A DNA stretch of 64,000 nucleotides from Winogradskyella sp. PC-19. Its GTDB lineage: Bacteria; Bacteroidota; Bacteroidia; Flavobacteriales; Flavobacteriaceae. Shown here one piece after another: positions 35,492 through 43,150 of the stretch. Position numbers and translations under genes: made by a program. The DNA lies in NCBI RefSeq assembly GCF_002163855.1, contig NZ_CP019332.1, forward strand, positions 31,387-95,386, written 5' to 3'. The number at the start of each line of letters is the position of its first letter. The first letter of the stretch is position 1. Below the pieces are notes generated by a model. It was not told the DNA's origin, made no database searches, and worked only from the letters and a program-made list of their open reading frames with translations.

Positions 35492-35950
35492 TTATTGGAA
35501 ATTTTTCTTAATTCTGTCTAGATTCCTCTTATTATCACGGTCTTTTATGGTATCTCTCTTGTCGTAGAGTTTTTTACCTTTTCCTAATGCAATTTCTAGC
35601 TTGGCTAATCCATTTTCATTAATAAACAAGCGTAACGGAATTATTGAGTTGCCTTTAATATTGACCTCTTTTTCTAGCTTTTTTAGTTCCCGTTTATTGA
35701 GTAGTAGTTTACGGGTGGCTTTTGGTGCATGGTTGTAGTAATTACCAAATGCATACTCTTCAATAGTCATATTTATAACAAAAAGTTCGCCTTTGTCATT
35801 AAACTCACAAAAACTCTCTGCAATTGACGCTCTGCTAGAGCGAATAGATTTTATTTCAGTACCTGATAAAACTATTCCAGCAGTATACCTGTCCAATATT
35901 TCATATTGAAATTTTGCTTTTTTATTGAGTATGTTAATCTTCTGCTGCAT
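35492..35950 (-). CDS. smpB: SsrA-binding protein SmpB
   Basis: SmpB binds tmRNA and delivers it to stalled ribosomes. The 152-residue protein has the family landmarks YEILDRYTAGIVLSGTEIKS, ASIAESFCEF, YNHAPKATRKLLLNKRE and a basic C-terminal tail with KKLYDKRDTIKDRDNKR. The ATG at 35950 is preferred; an in-frame TTG at 35959 lies inside the -7 promoter element. No tmRNA gene was seen nearby. Confidence 0.95.
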   Translation of the reverse strand: MQQKINILNKKAKFQYEILDRYTAGIVLSGTEIKSIRSSRASIAESFCEFNDKGELFVINMTIEEYAFGNYYNHAPKATRKLLLNKRELKKLEKEVNIKGNSIIPLRLFINENGLAKLEIALGKGKKLYDKRDTIKDRDNKRNLDRIKKNFQ

Positions 35951-35956
35951 GCTTGA

Positions 35957-35964
35957 CAAATGTA
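35957..35964 (-). promoter_or_regulatory. -7 promoter element abutting the smpB start
   Basis: On the minus strand TACATTTG matches TAnnTTTG, 6 bases before the ATG at 35950, with a TTG about 24 bases upstream (35989-35991). The predicted leader is 3-4 bases. Confidence 0.55.
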
Positions 35965-36008
35965 AGCAAATCCCTAATTTTACGACTACAAAATTTTAAA
36001 TTTTGAAA

Positions 36009-36773
36009 ATGAAAAACCTATACATCCTCTTTCTATGTGTGTTCTTTTTTAATTGTAAGAATGAAAACTCTAGAGTAGAAGTCAAACCTTTAACAGCCAA
36101 TGAAATAGTTAATAAATCAATTACTGTTTCTGGCGGTGATACATTTAAAAACGCTTTAATAGAATTTAATTTTAGAGATAAGTCTTATCGAGCTAAAAGA
36201 AATAATGGAAAATTTAAGTTTGAAAGAGAATTTGATGATTCAGAAGGCTACATTAATGATGTTATTGATAATAACGGTTTTACAAGATTTATTAATGGAG
36301 AAGTTTCGTCTGTCACTGACGATAAAAAACAGTCCTATATAGCATCCGTAAATTCTGTACATTATTTTTCAGTTTTACCTTATGGTCTAAACGACAAAGC
36401 AGTAAATAAAAAATTAATAGGAGAGGAGCAGATTAAAAACAAGAATTACTATAAAATAGAAGTTACTTTTAATAAAGAAGGTGGTGGCGAAGATTACGAA
36501 GATGTTTTCATTTATTGGATAAATAAAACCAGCTATAAACCTGATTATCTTGCATATTCATATAATGAAGACGATGGAAAAGGCAGACGTTTTAGAGAAT
36601 CCTATAACGAACGTTATATTAATGGTTTACGTTTTGTAGATTATAACAACTACAAAGAGACTGACCAATTCTTTGGATTAAATAATTTAGGAAAAGCCTT
36701 TAATGAAAATAGCTTGAAACTTTTATCTAAAATAGAACTCGAAAATGTTAATGTAGATTTAATTAATAACTAA
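36009..36773 (+). CDS. DUF6503-like lipoprotein
   Basis: A 254-residue protein with signal peptide MKNLYILFLCVFFFNC and lipobox cysteine at 16. The remainder is beta-rich and matches my memory of DUF6503: EIVNKSITVSGGDTFKN near the start, YRAKRNNGKFKFER and a tail FGLNNLGKAF. Such proteins may fold like outer-membrane lipoprotein carriers, but the function is unknown. An in-frame TTG at 36003 is an alternative start. Its 3' end overlaps the convergent fusion gene by 15 bases. Confidence 0.68.
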   Translation: MKNLYILFLCVFFFNCKNENSRVEVKPLTANEIVNKSITVSGGDTFKNALIEFNFRDKSYRAKRNNGKFKFEREFDDSEGYINDVIDNNGFTRFINGEVSSVTDDKKQSYIASVNSVHYFSVLPYGLNDKAVNKKLIGEEQIKNKNYYKIEVTFNKEGGGEDYEDVFIYWINKTSYKPDYLAYSYNEDDGKGRRFRESYNERYINGLRFVDYNNYKETDQFFGLNNLGKAFNENSLKLLSKIELENVNVDLINN

Positions 36774-37646
36774 AACATTTGATGTTTTACTATCATTTGT
36801 AATGGTTACTATATATAGATTCCCATTATTATTATCATCAATCATGTCATACTTTTTTTCTCCTAAAAGCGCATTTACAAACATAGGTGTAGTGTTACTA
36901 TGTCCAACGACAAGTACATTTTTACCTTTTGTATTAGCAAGAAAATCTTTTGACGCCATTTTGCGTGGGTCATAAAATTGAAGCTCTAAACTATTTGCTT
37001 TTGCAGTAGGCATAGCAGTTTCTTTGGTACGATTATAATTTGTAGAATAAACAGCATCAAATTTTACGTCTTTTAGGACATTAGCCCAATTATCAGCACG
37101 TTTTAAGCCTTTTTCAGTCAAATGAGGGTTACGGTTGTTTTTATCCGAACGGTCTTTTTCTGCATGACGGATAAGGTAATATGTAGTAGTACTTTTTTCT
37201 TTATATTCTTTAAGAAATGGACCTTCCCAGATAACTTGCTCTATCATCCATTTGCCATTGTCTTTGGATAATAATATGTAATCTAAACCCCAAGCGCCAG
37301 TCACTCTAGCTGATGCAATATGATTTGCAATTTCTAAAACCTTAACGCCACGCATTTTGGTTTCAGTACGTGTCATGCCTTGCTCTTTGATACGTTGTGC
37401 CAAAGCTAATGCCTTGTCAAAAGGTAAGTCTTGATAATATTTATATGCGCCAGTCTTTTTATCCTTTAGGTAACCAAATTTATAAAGTCTTGGTTTTAGA
37501 GCTGCTTTTAGTTTCAGAGTATCTCCCTGATAGAAGCCATCAATGTAATTGTTTAGCGTAGCTTCTATTTGATCTTTGTCAGAAGTATCTTGACCAAAAG
37601 CAAATAATGTAAATATTAATAAAAGAGTAGAGAAGATAGATTTCAT
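36759..37646 (-). CDS. Secreted fusion of NTF2-like domain and histidine phosphatase
   Basis: A 295-residue exported protein (signal peptide MKSIFSTLLLIFTLFAFGQ). Residues about 24-142 form an NTF2-like or lumazine-binding-type domain (IEATLNNYIDGFYQGDTLKL; GKWMIEQVIWEG). Residues about 154-290 are a histidine phosphatase: YYLIRHAEK with catalytic R160-H161, NYNRTKET with R206, and VVGHSN with H249. The second domain resembles Bacteroidetes periplasmic phosphatases with the RHAEK motif. The substrate is unknown. The gene has a -7 box at 37672-37679. Confidence 0.82.
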   Translation of the reverse strand: MKSIFSTLLLIFTLFAFGQDTSDKDQIEATLNNYIDGFYQGDTLKLKAALKPRLYKFGYLKDKKTGAYKYYQDLPFDKALALAQRIKEQGMTRTETKMRGVKVLEIANHIASARVTGAWGLDYILLSKDNGKWMIEQVIWEGPFLKEYKEKSTTTYYLIRHAEKDRSDKNNRNPHLTEKGLKRADNWANVLKDVKFDAVYSTNYNRTKETAMPTAKANSLELQFYDPRKMASKDFLANTKGKNVLVVGHSNTTPMFVNALLGEKKYDMIDDNNNGNLYIVTITNDSKTSNVLVIN

Positions 37647-37671
37647 AATAATATTGAATGAATGGTTACTT

Positions 37672-37679
37672 CAAATATA
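37672..37679 (-). promoter_or_regulatory. -7 promoter element for the phosphatase fusion gene
   Basis: On the minus strand TATATTTG matches TAnnTTTG, 25 bases before the ATG at 37646. Confidence 0.5.
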
Positions 37680-37719
37680 ACTTAGAAATTAATTGTTAGT
37701 ATAAAAGCTATGTTAAAAA

Positions 37720-38139
37720 CTAGGGTAGACGTTCGAATATGAAATCAAGTCCATCAAATATTTGCTGTCCGAACCATAAATTACTATTATCCAGTTGTTC
37801 TATTATATTTCTATTAGAATCAATAGTTATAATATCTGTAATATTCCCATTATTTCCTGGGCAACCTTCTATAAAGCAATCAAAACTTATTTCGTATGTT
37901 GAAATCCGTGATTCAAATTCAGGAATAGTGCTAGTAATATCTACAGTATTGTCAGAATTGAATTTATAAACAACATCATTCTGATTATAAAATGTAGAAC
38001 CACCACTAAAACCATCACGAGTTTCTATTAGTTGCCACTCACCAACAATAGGATGTAAGTTTACTGTTGAGTCATCTTCAGTATTACAATTAAAAAATAA
38101 AAGTGAGATTAAAAATAATAGTAAAAGTCTAATTCTCAT
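37720..38139 (-). CDS. Lipocalin-like lipoprotein
   Basis: A 139-residue protein with signal peptide MRIRLLLLFLISLLFFNC and a lipobox cysteine at 18. After a short acidic linker, HPIVGEWQLIETRDGFSGGS and the strand pattern YKFNSDNTVDITS are typical of small Bacteroidetes lipocalin-like lipoproteins. Two cysteines at about residues 88 and 93 (CFIEGC) could form a disulfide. The ligand is unknown and the gene stands alone. Confidence 0.62.
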   Translation of the reverse strand: MRIRLLLLFLISLLFFNCNTEDDSTVNLHPIVGEWQLIETRDGFSGGSTFYNQNDVVYKFNSDNTVDITSTIPEFESRISTYEISFDCFIEGCPGNNGNITDIITIDSNRNIIEQLDNSNLWFGQQIFDGLDFIFERLP

Positions 38140-38199
38140 AAAGGCATATTTATTAATTAGATGTATAAATCCAAAAATGGTTGCGTAATTTTATAAAAA

Positions 38200-38898
38200 T
38201 TAAACCAACTCCAAAGCAATCTCAATCATTTGCTTAAAAGTAGTCTCACGTTCTTTACTGGTTGTACGTTCTCCCGAAACTAGCGAGTCTGAAATCGTTA
38301 AAATAGCAAGTGCATTAACGTTATGTTTTGCAGCTACTGTATATAGACCTGCAGCTTCCATCTCAACGCATAGCACTCCAAACTTGGACCATTTTTTATA
38401 GGACTCTATATCATCTTCATAAAATTCGTCAGATGATAAAACATTACCAGCTTTAATCGGAATATTTTTTCGTTTTGCAGCTTCAACAGCTTTTATAAAA
38501 AGATTAAAATCTGCTGTAGGTGCGTAATCGGCACCTCCAAAACGTAACTCATTAACACCAGAAGTTGATGATGCAGCCATAGCTAATACAACATCTCTGA
38601 GATTTACATCTTTTTGATAAGAACCAGCACTACCAACTCGTATAAGATTTTTTACACCAAACTCAGTAATTAATTCATTTGCATAAATAGAAATACTAGG
38701 AACACCCATTCCAGTACCCATTGTAGATACTTTTTTTCCATTATAGGTGCCAGTATAACCGTACATACCTCTAACTTCGTTAAAACAAATAGGGTTTTCA
38801 AAAAAAGTTTCTGCAATCCATTTGGCTCTTAATGGGTCGCCGGGAAGTAAAATAGTTTCTGCAATTTCGCCTTTTTTGGCGCCAATATGTACACTCAT
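38200..38898 (-). CDS. deoD: Purine-nucleoside phosphorylase DeoD
   Basis: DeoD cleaves purine nucleosides with phosphate to give the base and (deoxy)ribose-1-phosphate. The 232-residue length fits the hexameric type. Landmarks are [22 protein letters not shown] with the phosphate-binding region, GSAGSYQ near 90 and VEMEAAGLY near 180. It begins 20 bases after the deoC stop, giving a nucleoside-salvage operon with deoC first. Confidence 0.94.
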   Translation of the reverse strand: MSVHIGAKKGEIAETILLPGDPLRAKWIAETFFENPICFNEVRGMYGYTGTYNGKKVSTMGTGMGVPSISIYANELITEFGVKNLIRVGSAGSYQKDVNLRDVVLAMAASSTSGVNELRFGGADYAPTADFNLFIKAVEAAKRKNIPIKAGNVLSSDEFYEDDIESYKKWSKFGVLCVEMEAAGLYTVAAKHNVNALAILTISDSLVSGERTTSKERETTFKQMIEIALELV

Positions 38899-38918
38899 AC
38901 CATAAAGGTAATTAAAGT

Positions 38919-39581
38919 TTAGTTAGCAACTTTAAGATTTTGATTATTCATCATATCAACACCAGATGAGGTCCCAATCCTCTCTACACCAGCTTCAATG
39001 TATTTCATAGCTGTTGCATAGTTTCTGATACCTCCAGAAGCTTTAATTTTTGCATGACCTTTTACTGTTTTCTTCATTATCTTAACTGCAGTTAAGGTTG
39101 CACCACTACTAGAAAAGCCAGTTGAAGTTTTTACATAATCAACTTTTGCATCTATACATATTTCACAAGCTTTAACGATTTCGTTTTTTGAAAGCTCGCT
39201 AATTTCAAGTATAACCTTTAGAGGAGTAGAGCCTATTGCAATTTTAATATCATTGATATCTTTTAAAACAGCTACATAATTTCTACTTTTTAAGAAGCCA
39301 ATGTTCATAACCATATCAATCTCTGTAGCACCTTGTTCAATGGCTTCTTGTGCTTCAAATATCTTAGCTTTTGTAGACATAGCTCCTAATGGAAAGCTAA
39401 CGACAGTGCATATCCCTACAGGTGTTTCTTTCAACACTTGTTTTGCAATTGGTATATAGCAACTATTTACACAGACAGTGCGAAAATTGTATGTAATAGC
39501 TTCATTACATAAATTAATAATTTCCTTTTCTGTAGCAGTTGGTTTTAATAAAGTATGATCAATATATGCATTTAATTCCAT
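38919..39581 (-). CDS. deoC: Deoxyribose-phosphate aldolase DeoC
   Basis: DeoC splits 2-deoxyribose-5-phosphate into glyceraldehyde-3-phosphate and acetaldehyde. The 220-residue enzyme shows [12 protein letters not shown] at the start, VVSFPLG, KVILE near residue 122, and the Schiff-base lysine in [11 protein letters not shown] near 151, with IKASGGIRN after it. Upstream lies a 355-base non-coding region with several hairpins (39582-39936). Confidence 0.95.
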   Translation of the reverse strand: MELNAYIDHTLLKPTATEKEIINLCNEAITYNFRTVCVNSCYIPIAKQVLKETPVGICTVVSFPLGAMSTKAKIFEAQEAIEQGATEIDMVMNIGFLKSRNYVAVLKDINDIKIAIGSTPLKVILEISELSKNEIVKACEICIDAKVDYVKTSTGFSSSGATLTAVKIMKKTVKGHAKIKASGGIRNYATAMKYIEAGVERIGTSSGVDMMNNQNLKVAN

Positions 39582-39809
39582 GGGGGTTTAGGTTTTTTAA
39601 TATTATTCTCAATTTGAGTAAAAAGGGAAACTTAACAAGAATGGAATCTTGATTTAAGTTATGATGGAATTAATTAGCTCGATAAAATTAATGATTTATC
39701 CGACAAAAAGAAAATTTTGTAAGTGTTTTACAGTGCATTTCATCGAAAAGTTTAGAATTCGTCTAAATTTTGTGAGAATACAATTCGCTTTTAAAGCTAC
39801 ATAATAAAA

Positions 39810-39863
39810 AAGGCAACACTATTTTAAATATGAACGTCTCCACATCTAATTTTATGTTGCCTT
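39810..39863 (-). terminator. Long-loop terminator after clpB
   Basis: aaggcaaca (39810-39818) pairs with tgttgcctt (39855-39863). On the minus strand the stem is followed by T residues (39805-39810), so it can end clpB transcripts. The loop of 36 bases is unusually long. Confidence 0.6.
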
Positions 39864-39868
39864 AGATT

Positions 39869-39886
39869 GTCTGCCGCTAAGCAGAC
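39869..39886. repeat. Hairpin gtctgc/gcagac next to the clpB terminator
   Basis: gtctgc (39869-39874) pairs with gcagac (39881-39886) around a 6-base loop. It precedes the terminator on the minus strand. Confidence 0.6.
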
Positions 39887-39936
39887 CAACCAATCATTAT
39901 ATAGACTGATTAGTGACTGTTTTGTTACAGAAAGTT

Positions 39937-42543
39937 TTAAATCTCTTCGATAACTAAGTCGCCTTGATTTCTAAAAACCAATTCCTTATCGAATTCATCT
40001 AAGAGAATTATGCTGTTTGTAGACACTTTACCTGCTAAGATTTCCTTACTTAACTGATTTAATACTTCTTTCTGAATTACACGCTTAACTGGTCGTGCTC
40101 CATATTCTGGATTGTAACCTTTTTCTGCTAGATACGCTTTTGCTTCTTGTGTTGCATCAAATGTAATACCCTGCTGTGCAATCATTTTTGTAATACTTTT
40201 AAGTTGTAAATCTACAATCTCTACAATATTATCTTTAGATAACGGAGTAAATAATATAGTGTCATCAATACGATTTAAAAATTCCGGTCTAACTGTTTGT
40301 TTTAATAATCCTAAAACATCCACTTTCGCAGCTTCCATGGCTGAAGGAATATCTTCCGTAGCAGCGAAACGTTCTTGTATAATATGGCTTCCCATATTAG
40401 ATGTCATGATGATAATTGTGTTTTTAAAATCGGCTATACGACCTTTATTATCTGTTAATCTACCTTCATCTAAAACTTGAAGTAGTATATTAAAGGTGTC
40501 AGGATGTGCTTTTTCAATCTCATCTAACAAGACTACAGAATACGGTTTGCGTCTTACGGCTTCGGTTAATTGTCCGCCTTCGTCATAACCTACATATCCT
40601 GGAGGCGCACCAACCAAACGACTTACCGAATGACGCTCTTGATATTCGCTCATATCAATACGTGTCATGGCAGCTTCATCATCAAAAAGATATTCAGCCA
40701 ATGCTTTTGCTAATTCCGTTTTACCAACACCAGTTGTTCCTAAAAATAAGAATGTTCCAATTGGTTTTTGCGGATTTTGTAATCCAGCACGACTACGGCG
40801 AACGGCATCGCTAACAGCTACAATGGCTTCTTCTTGTCCAACCACACGTTTGTGTAATTCGTCTTCAAGTTTTAGCAACTTTTCACGTTCGCTTTGAATC
40901 ATTTTGGTTACAGGAATTCCTGTCCATTTAGCGACTACATCTGCAATATCTTCATAAGTCACTTCTTCTTTGATTAAAGCTGTTTCTTGTTGCTCTGCCA
41001 GTTGTTTTTGATATACTTCTAGTTGCTCAGTTGCTTCTTTAACTTTACCGTAGCGTATTTCCGCTACTTTGCCATAATCACCATCACGCTCAGCACGTTC
41101 AGCTTCAAGCTTATAGTTTTCAATGTCTTGTTTTATATTCTGAACATTCTCAACAACTTCTTTTTCATTCTTCCATTTCGCATTGAGCTCGTTACGTTCT
41201 TCTTTTAAATTTGCTAATTCGGCTTTTAAAGATTTTAACTTCGTTTCATCTTTTTCACGCTTAATCGCTTCATGCTCTATTTCGAGTTGCATTATTTTAC
41301 GGTCCAAGACATCTAATTCTTCAGGTTTTGAATTGATTTCCATACGCAATTTTGAAGCCGCTTCGTCCATAAGATCAATGGCTTTATCTGGTAAGAAACG
41401 ATTAGTTATATACCTACTAGATAACTCTACCGCACCAATAATTGCTTGGTCTTTAATGCGTACTTTATGATGTGTTTCGTATTTCTCTTTGATACCGCGA
41501 AGAATAGAAATTGCACTTTCGGTATCTGGTTCATTAACGTTAACTTTTTGAAAACGACGTTCTAATGCTTTGTCTTGTTCAAAGTACTTTTGATACTCGT
41601 CTAGAGTTGTGGCACCGATTGCACGTAACTCGCCACGAGCCAAAGCAGGTTTTAGGATGTTTGCTGCATCCATGGCACCTTGACCGCCACCAGCACCTAC
41701 AAGCGTGTGAATTTCGTCAATGAATAACACAATATCACCATCAGAAGTTGTAACTTCTTTTATCACGGCTTTTAAGCGTTCTTCGAATTCACCTTTAAAT
41801 TTTGCGCCAGCAATTAAAGCACCCATGTCTAATGCAAAAATTTGCTTGTCTTTTAAGTTTTCAGGGATATCACCATCTATAATTCTGTGTGCTAAACCTT
41901 CGGCAATAGCGGTTTTACCAGTACCAGGTTCACCTACTAATATTGGATTGTTTTTGGTTCGACGCGATAATATTTGAAGAATTCTTCGAATCTCTTCATC
42001 ACGACCAATAACTGGGTCAAGTTTTCCGTCTTGCGCTAACTGGTTTAGATTTTTTGCATACTTGTTTAATGAATTATACGTTTCTTCTTGACTTTGTGAT
42101 GTGACTCTGTCGCCTTTGCGTAACTCTTCAATAGATGCTTTTAAGGCTTTTTCTGAAACACCTTGATCTTTTAAAACTTGAGCAATTTTAGATTTCGATT
42201 TAAAAATGGCTAGTACCAAATGTTCAATAGACACAAAATCATCGTTCATTTTTTTAGCAATAATTGAGGCTTCATTAATAGTTTTCCCAGCTTCTCGAGA
42301 CAGCATAATGTCTCCACCAGTAACTTTACTGAAGCTTTCTAACGCTGCATCAAGTATCTGCTCTAGTAAGTTGTTATTTACATTTAGTTTTTTTAATAGA
42401 AATGGCAACACATTTTCATCGACGTTAAGTATACCTTTAAAAATATGTTCGTTTTCAATTTGTTGATGGCCATGAGATTGCGCAATTTGTTGCGCTTGTT
42501 GTATGGCTTCTTGCGATTTAATTGTATAGTTATTAAAATTCAT
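39937..42543 (-). CDS. clpB: ATP-dependent chaperone ClpB
   Basis: ClpB disaggregates proteins with DnaK after heat stress. The 868-residue protein has the N-domain, two AAA+ modules and the middle coiled coil (about 410-530). Walker A motifs are GEPGTGKT near residue 204 and GTTGVGKT near 604; Walker B motifs include LFIDEIH and [10 protein letters not shown]. The C-terminal pore motif [13 protein letters not shown] is present. A 197-base divergent region with palindromes separates it from ytxJ; heat-shock control is likely but no regulator can be named. Confidence 0.96.
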   Translation of the reverse strand: MNFNNYTIKSQEAIQQAQQIAQSHGHQQIENEHIFKGILNVDENVLPFLLKKLNVNNNLLEQILDAALESFSKVTGGDIMLSREAGKTINEASIIAKKMNDDFVSIEHLVLAIFKSKSKIAQVLKDQGVSEKALKASIEELRKGDRVTSQSQEETYNSLNKYAKNLNQLAQDGKLDPVIGRDEEIRRILQILSRRTKNNPILVGEPGTGKTAIAEGLAHRIIDGDIPENLKDKQIFALDMGALIAGAKFKGEFEERLKAVIKEVTTSDGDIVLFIDEIHTLVGAGGGQGAMDAANILKPALARGELRAIGATTLDEYQKYFEQDKALERRFQKVNVNEPDTESAISILRGIKEKYETHHKVRIKDQAIIGAVELSSRYITNRFLPDKAIDLMDEAASKLRMEINSKPEELDVLDRKIMQLEIEHEAIKREKDETKLKSLKAELANLKEERNELNAKWKNEKEVVENVQNIKQDIENYKLEAERAERDGDYGKVAEIRYGKVKEATEQLEVYQKQLAEQQETALIKEEVTYEDIADVVAKWTGIPVTKMIQSEREKLLKLEDELHKRVVGQEEAIVAVSDAVRRSRAGLQNPQKPIGTFLFLGTTGVGKTELAKALAEYLFDDEAAMTRIDMSEYQERHSVSRLVGAPPGYVGYDEGGQLTEAVRRKPYSVVLLDEIEKAHPDTFNILLQVLDEGRLTDNKGRIADFKNTIIIMTSNMGSHIIQERFAATEDIPSAMEAAKVDVLGLLKQTVRPEFLNRIDDTILFTPLSKDNIVEIVDLQLKSITKMIAQQGITFDATQEAKAYLAEKGYNPEYGARPVKRVIQKEVLNQLSKEILAGKVSTNSIILLDEFDKELVFRNQGDLVIEEI

Positions 42544-42642
42544 ATTTTATGTTTTTTGTGTCTTGTCGATTATCCTCGAGTTTGACTGTTATTTTCTTTT
42601 TCTGTTAGGTTTATTTCAATTATCTTACCAACTCATTGAACA

Positions 42643-42655
42643 AGACAAAATGTCT
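42643..42655. promoter_or_regulatory. Inverted repeat in the clpB upstream region
   Basis: agacaaaatgtct is a perfect inverted repeat (AGACA-AAA-TGTCT), about 100 bases upstream of clpB. A direct repeat TGACTT (42675-42680 and 42683-42688) lies nearby. Such a site could bind a heat-shock repressor or activator; this is inference. Confidence 0.45.
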
Positions 42656-42692
42656 GAAAAAGCATTGTTATTGCTGACTTTTTGACTTGTTG

Positions 42693-42718
42693 TAAGTCGT
42701 AATTATTATTACGACTTA
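42693..42718. promoter_or_regulatory. 11-bp perfect palindrome upstream of ytxJ
   Basis: taagtcgtaat (42693-42703) pairs with attacgactta (42708-42718) around tatt. No T run follows on either strand, so it is not a classical terminator. It ends 22 bases before the ytxJ ATG and could be an operator or a leader hairpin. Confidence 0.55.
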
Positions 42719-42740
42719 GCTAAAAAGGATATATAGATTT

Positions 42741-43124
42741 ATGGGTTTATTTAATAAAATGTTTGGTTCGTCTGAACCCAAAGAAGAAAAAGTTTTGCCG
42801 TGGCAAGCCTTAACAGATGTAAGTCAATTGTCTGAAATTGAAAAACGTTCTAATGGTAAAACACAGTTGGTATTTAAGCACTCTACACGATGTGGTATTA
42901 GTCGTATGGTGATGAATCAGTTTGTATCTATGTACGATTTAGATTTAAATGCAGATTTGTATTATCTCGATTTATTAAATTATAGAGAGGTTTCTAATGA
43001 GGTTGGTTACAAATTTCAAGTAATGCACCAATCACCTCAGTTAATAGTAATCAGAAACGGAAATGCTGTTACTCATGCGAGTCATGGTGCTATTAATGAG
43101 ATTGAGTTAGAACAATTTGTATAA
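42741..43124 (+). CDS. ytxJ: Bacillithiol-system redox protein YtxJ
   Basis: A 127-residue thioredoxin-fold protein of the YtxJ family, thought to act as a monothiol bacilliredoxin that reduces protein-bacillithiol disulfides. The active site is C51 in FKHSTRCGISRMV, with no resolving cysteine beside it; the cis-proline region is HQSPQLIVI. Its presence suggests the organism makes bacillithiol. It is divergent from clpB and 26 bases upstream of the glycoside hydrolase gene. Confidence 0.85.
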   Translation: MGLFNKMFGSSEPKEEKVLPWQALTDVSQLSEIEKRSNGKTQLVFKHSTRCGISRMVMNQFVSMYDLDLNADLYYLDLLNYREVSNEVGYKFQVMHQSPQLIVIRNGNAVTHASHGAINEIELEQFV

Positions 43125-43150
43125 GTAATATTTTAAATTCTAAGTTAAAA

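Larger units (their letters stand above)
39582..39936 (-). other. Structured intergenic region between clpB and deoC
   Basis: No gene is seen in these 355 bases. The side near clpB (39810-39886) holds two hairpins and a poly-T end on the minus strand. The side near deoC has an imperfect hairpin at 39631-39658 (CTTAA CAAGA pairing with TCTTG and TTAAG). The middle is AT-rich and featureless to my reading. It may be only the clpB terminator and the deoC leader, or contain a small RNA. Confidence 0.5.

Noticed and set aside
39582-39936. A small protein gene in the clpB-deoC gap
   Set aside because: I found no open frame of useful length with a start codon and plausible protein; the gap is better explained by RNA structure.
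40506-40814. 102-residue open frame opposite clpB
   Set aside because: It lies wholly within the conserved second AAA+ module of clpB and has no independent support.
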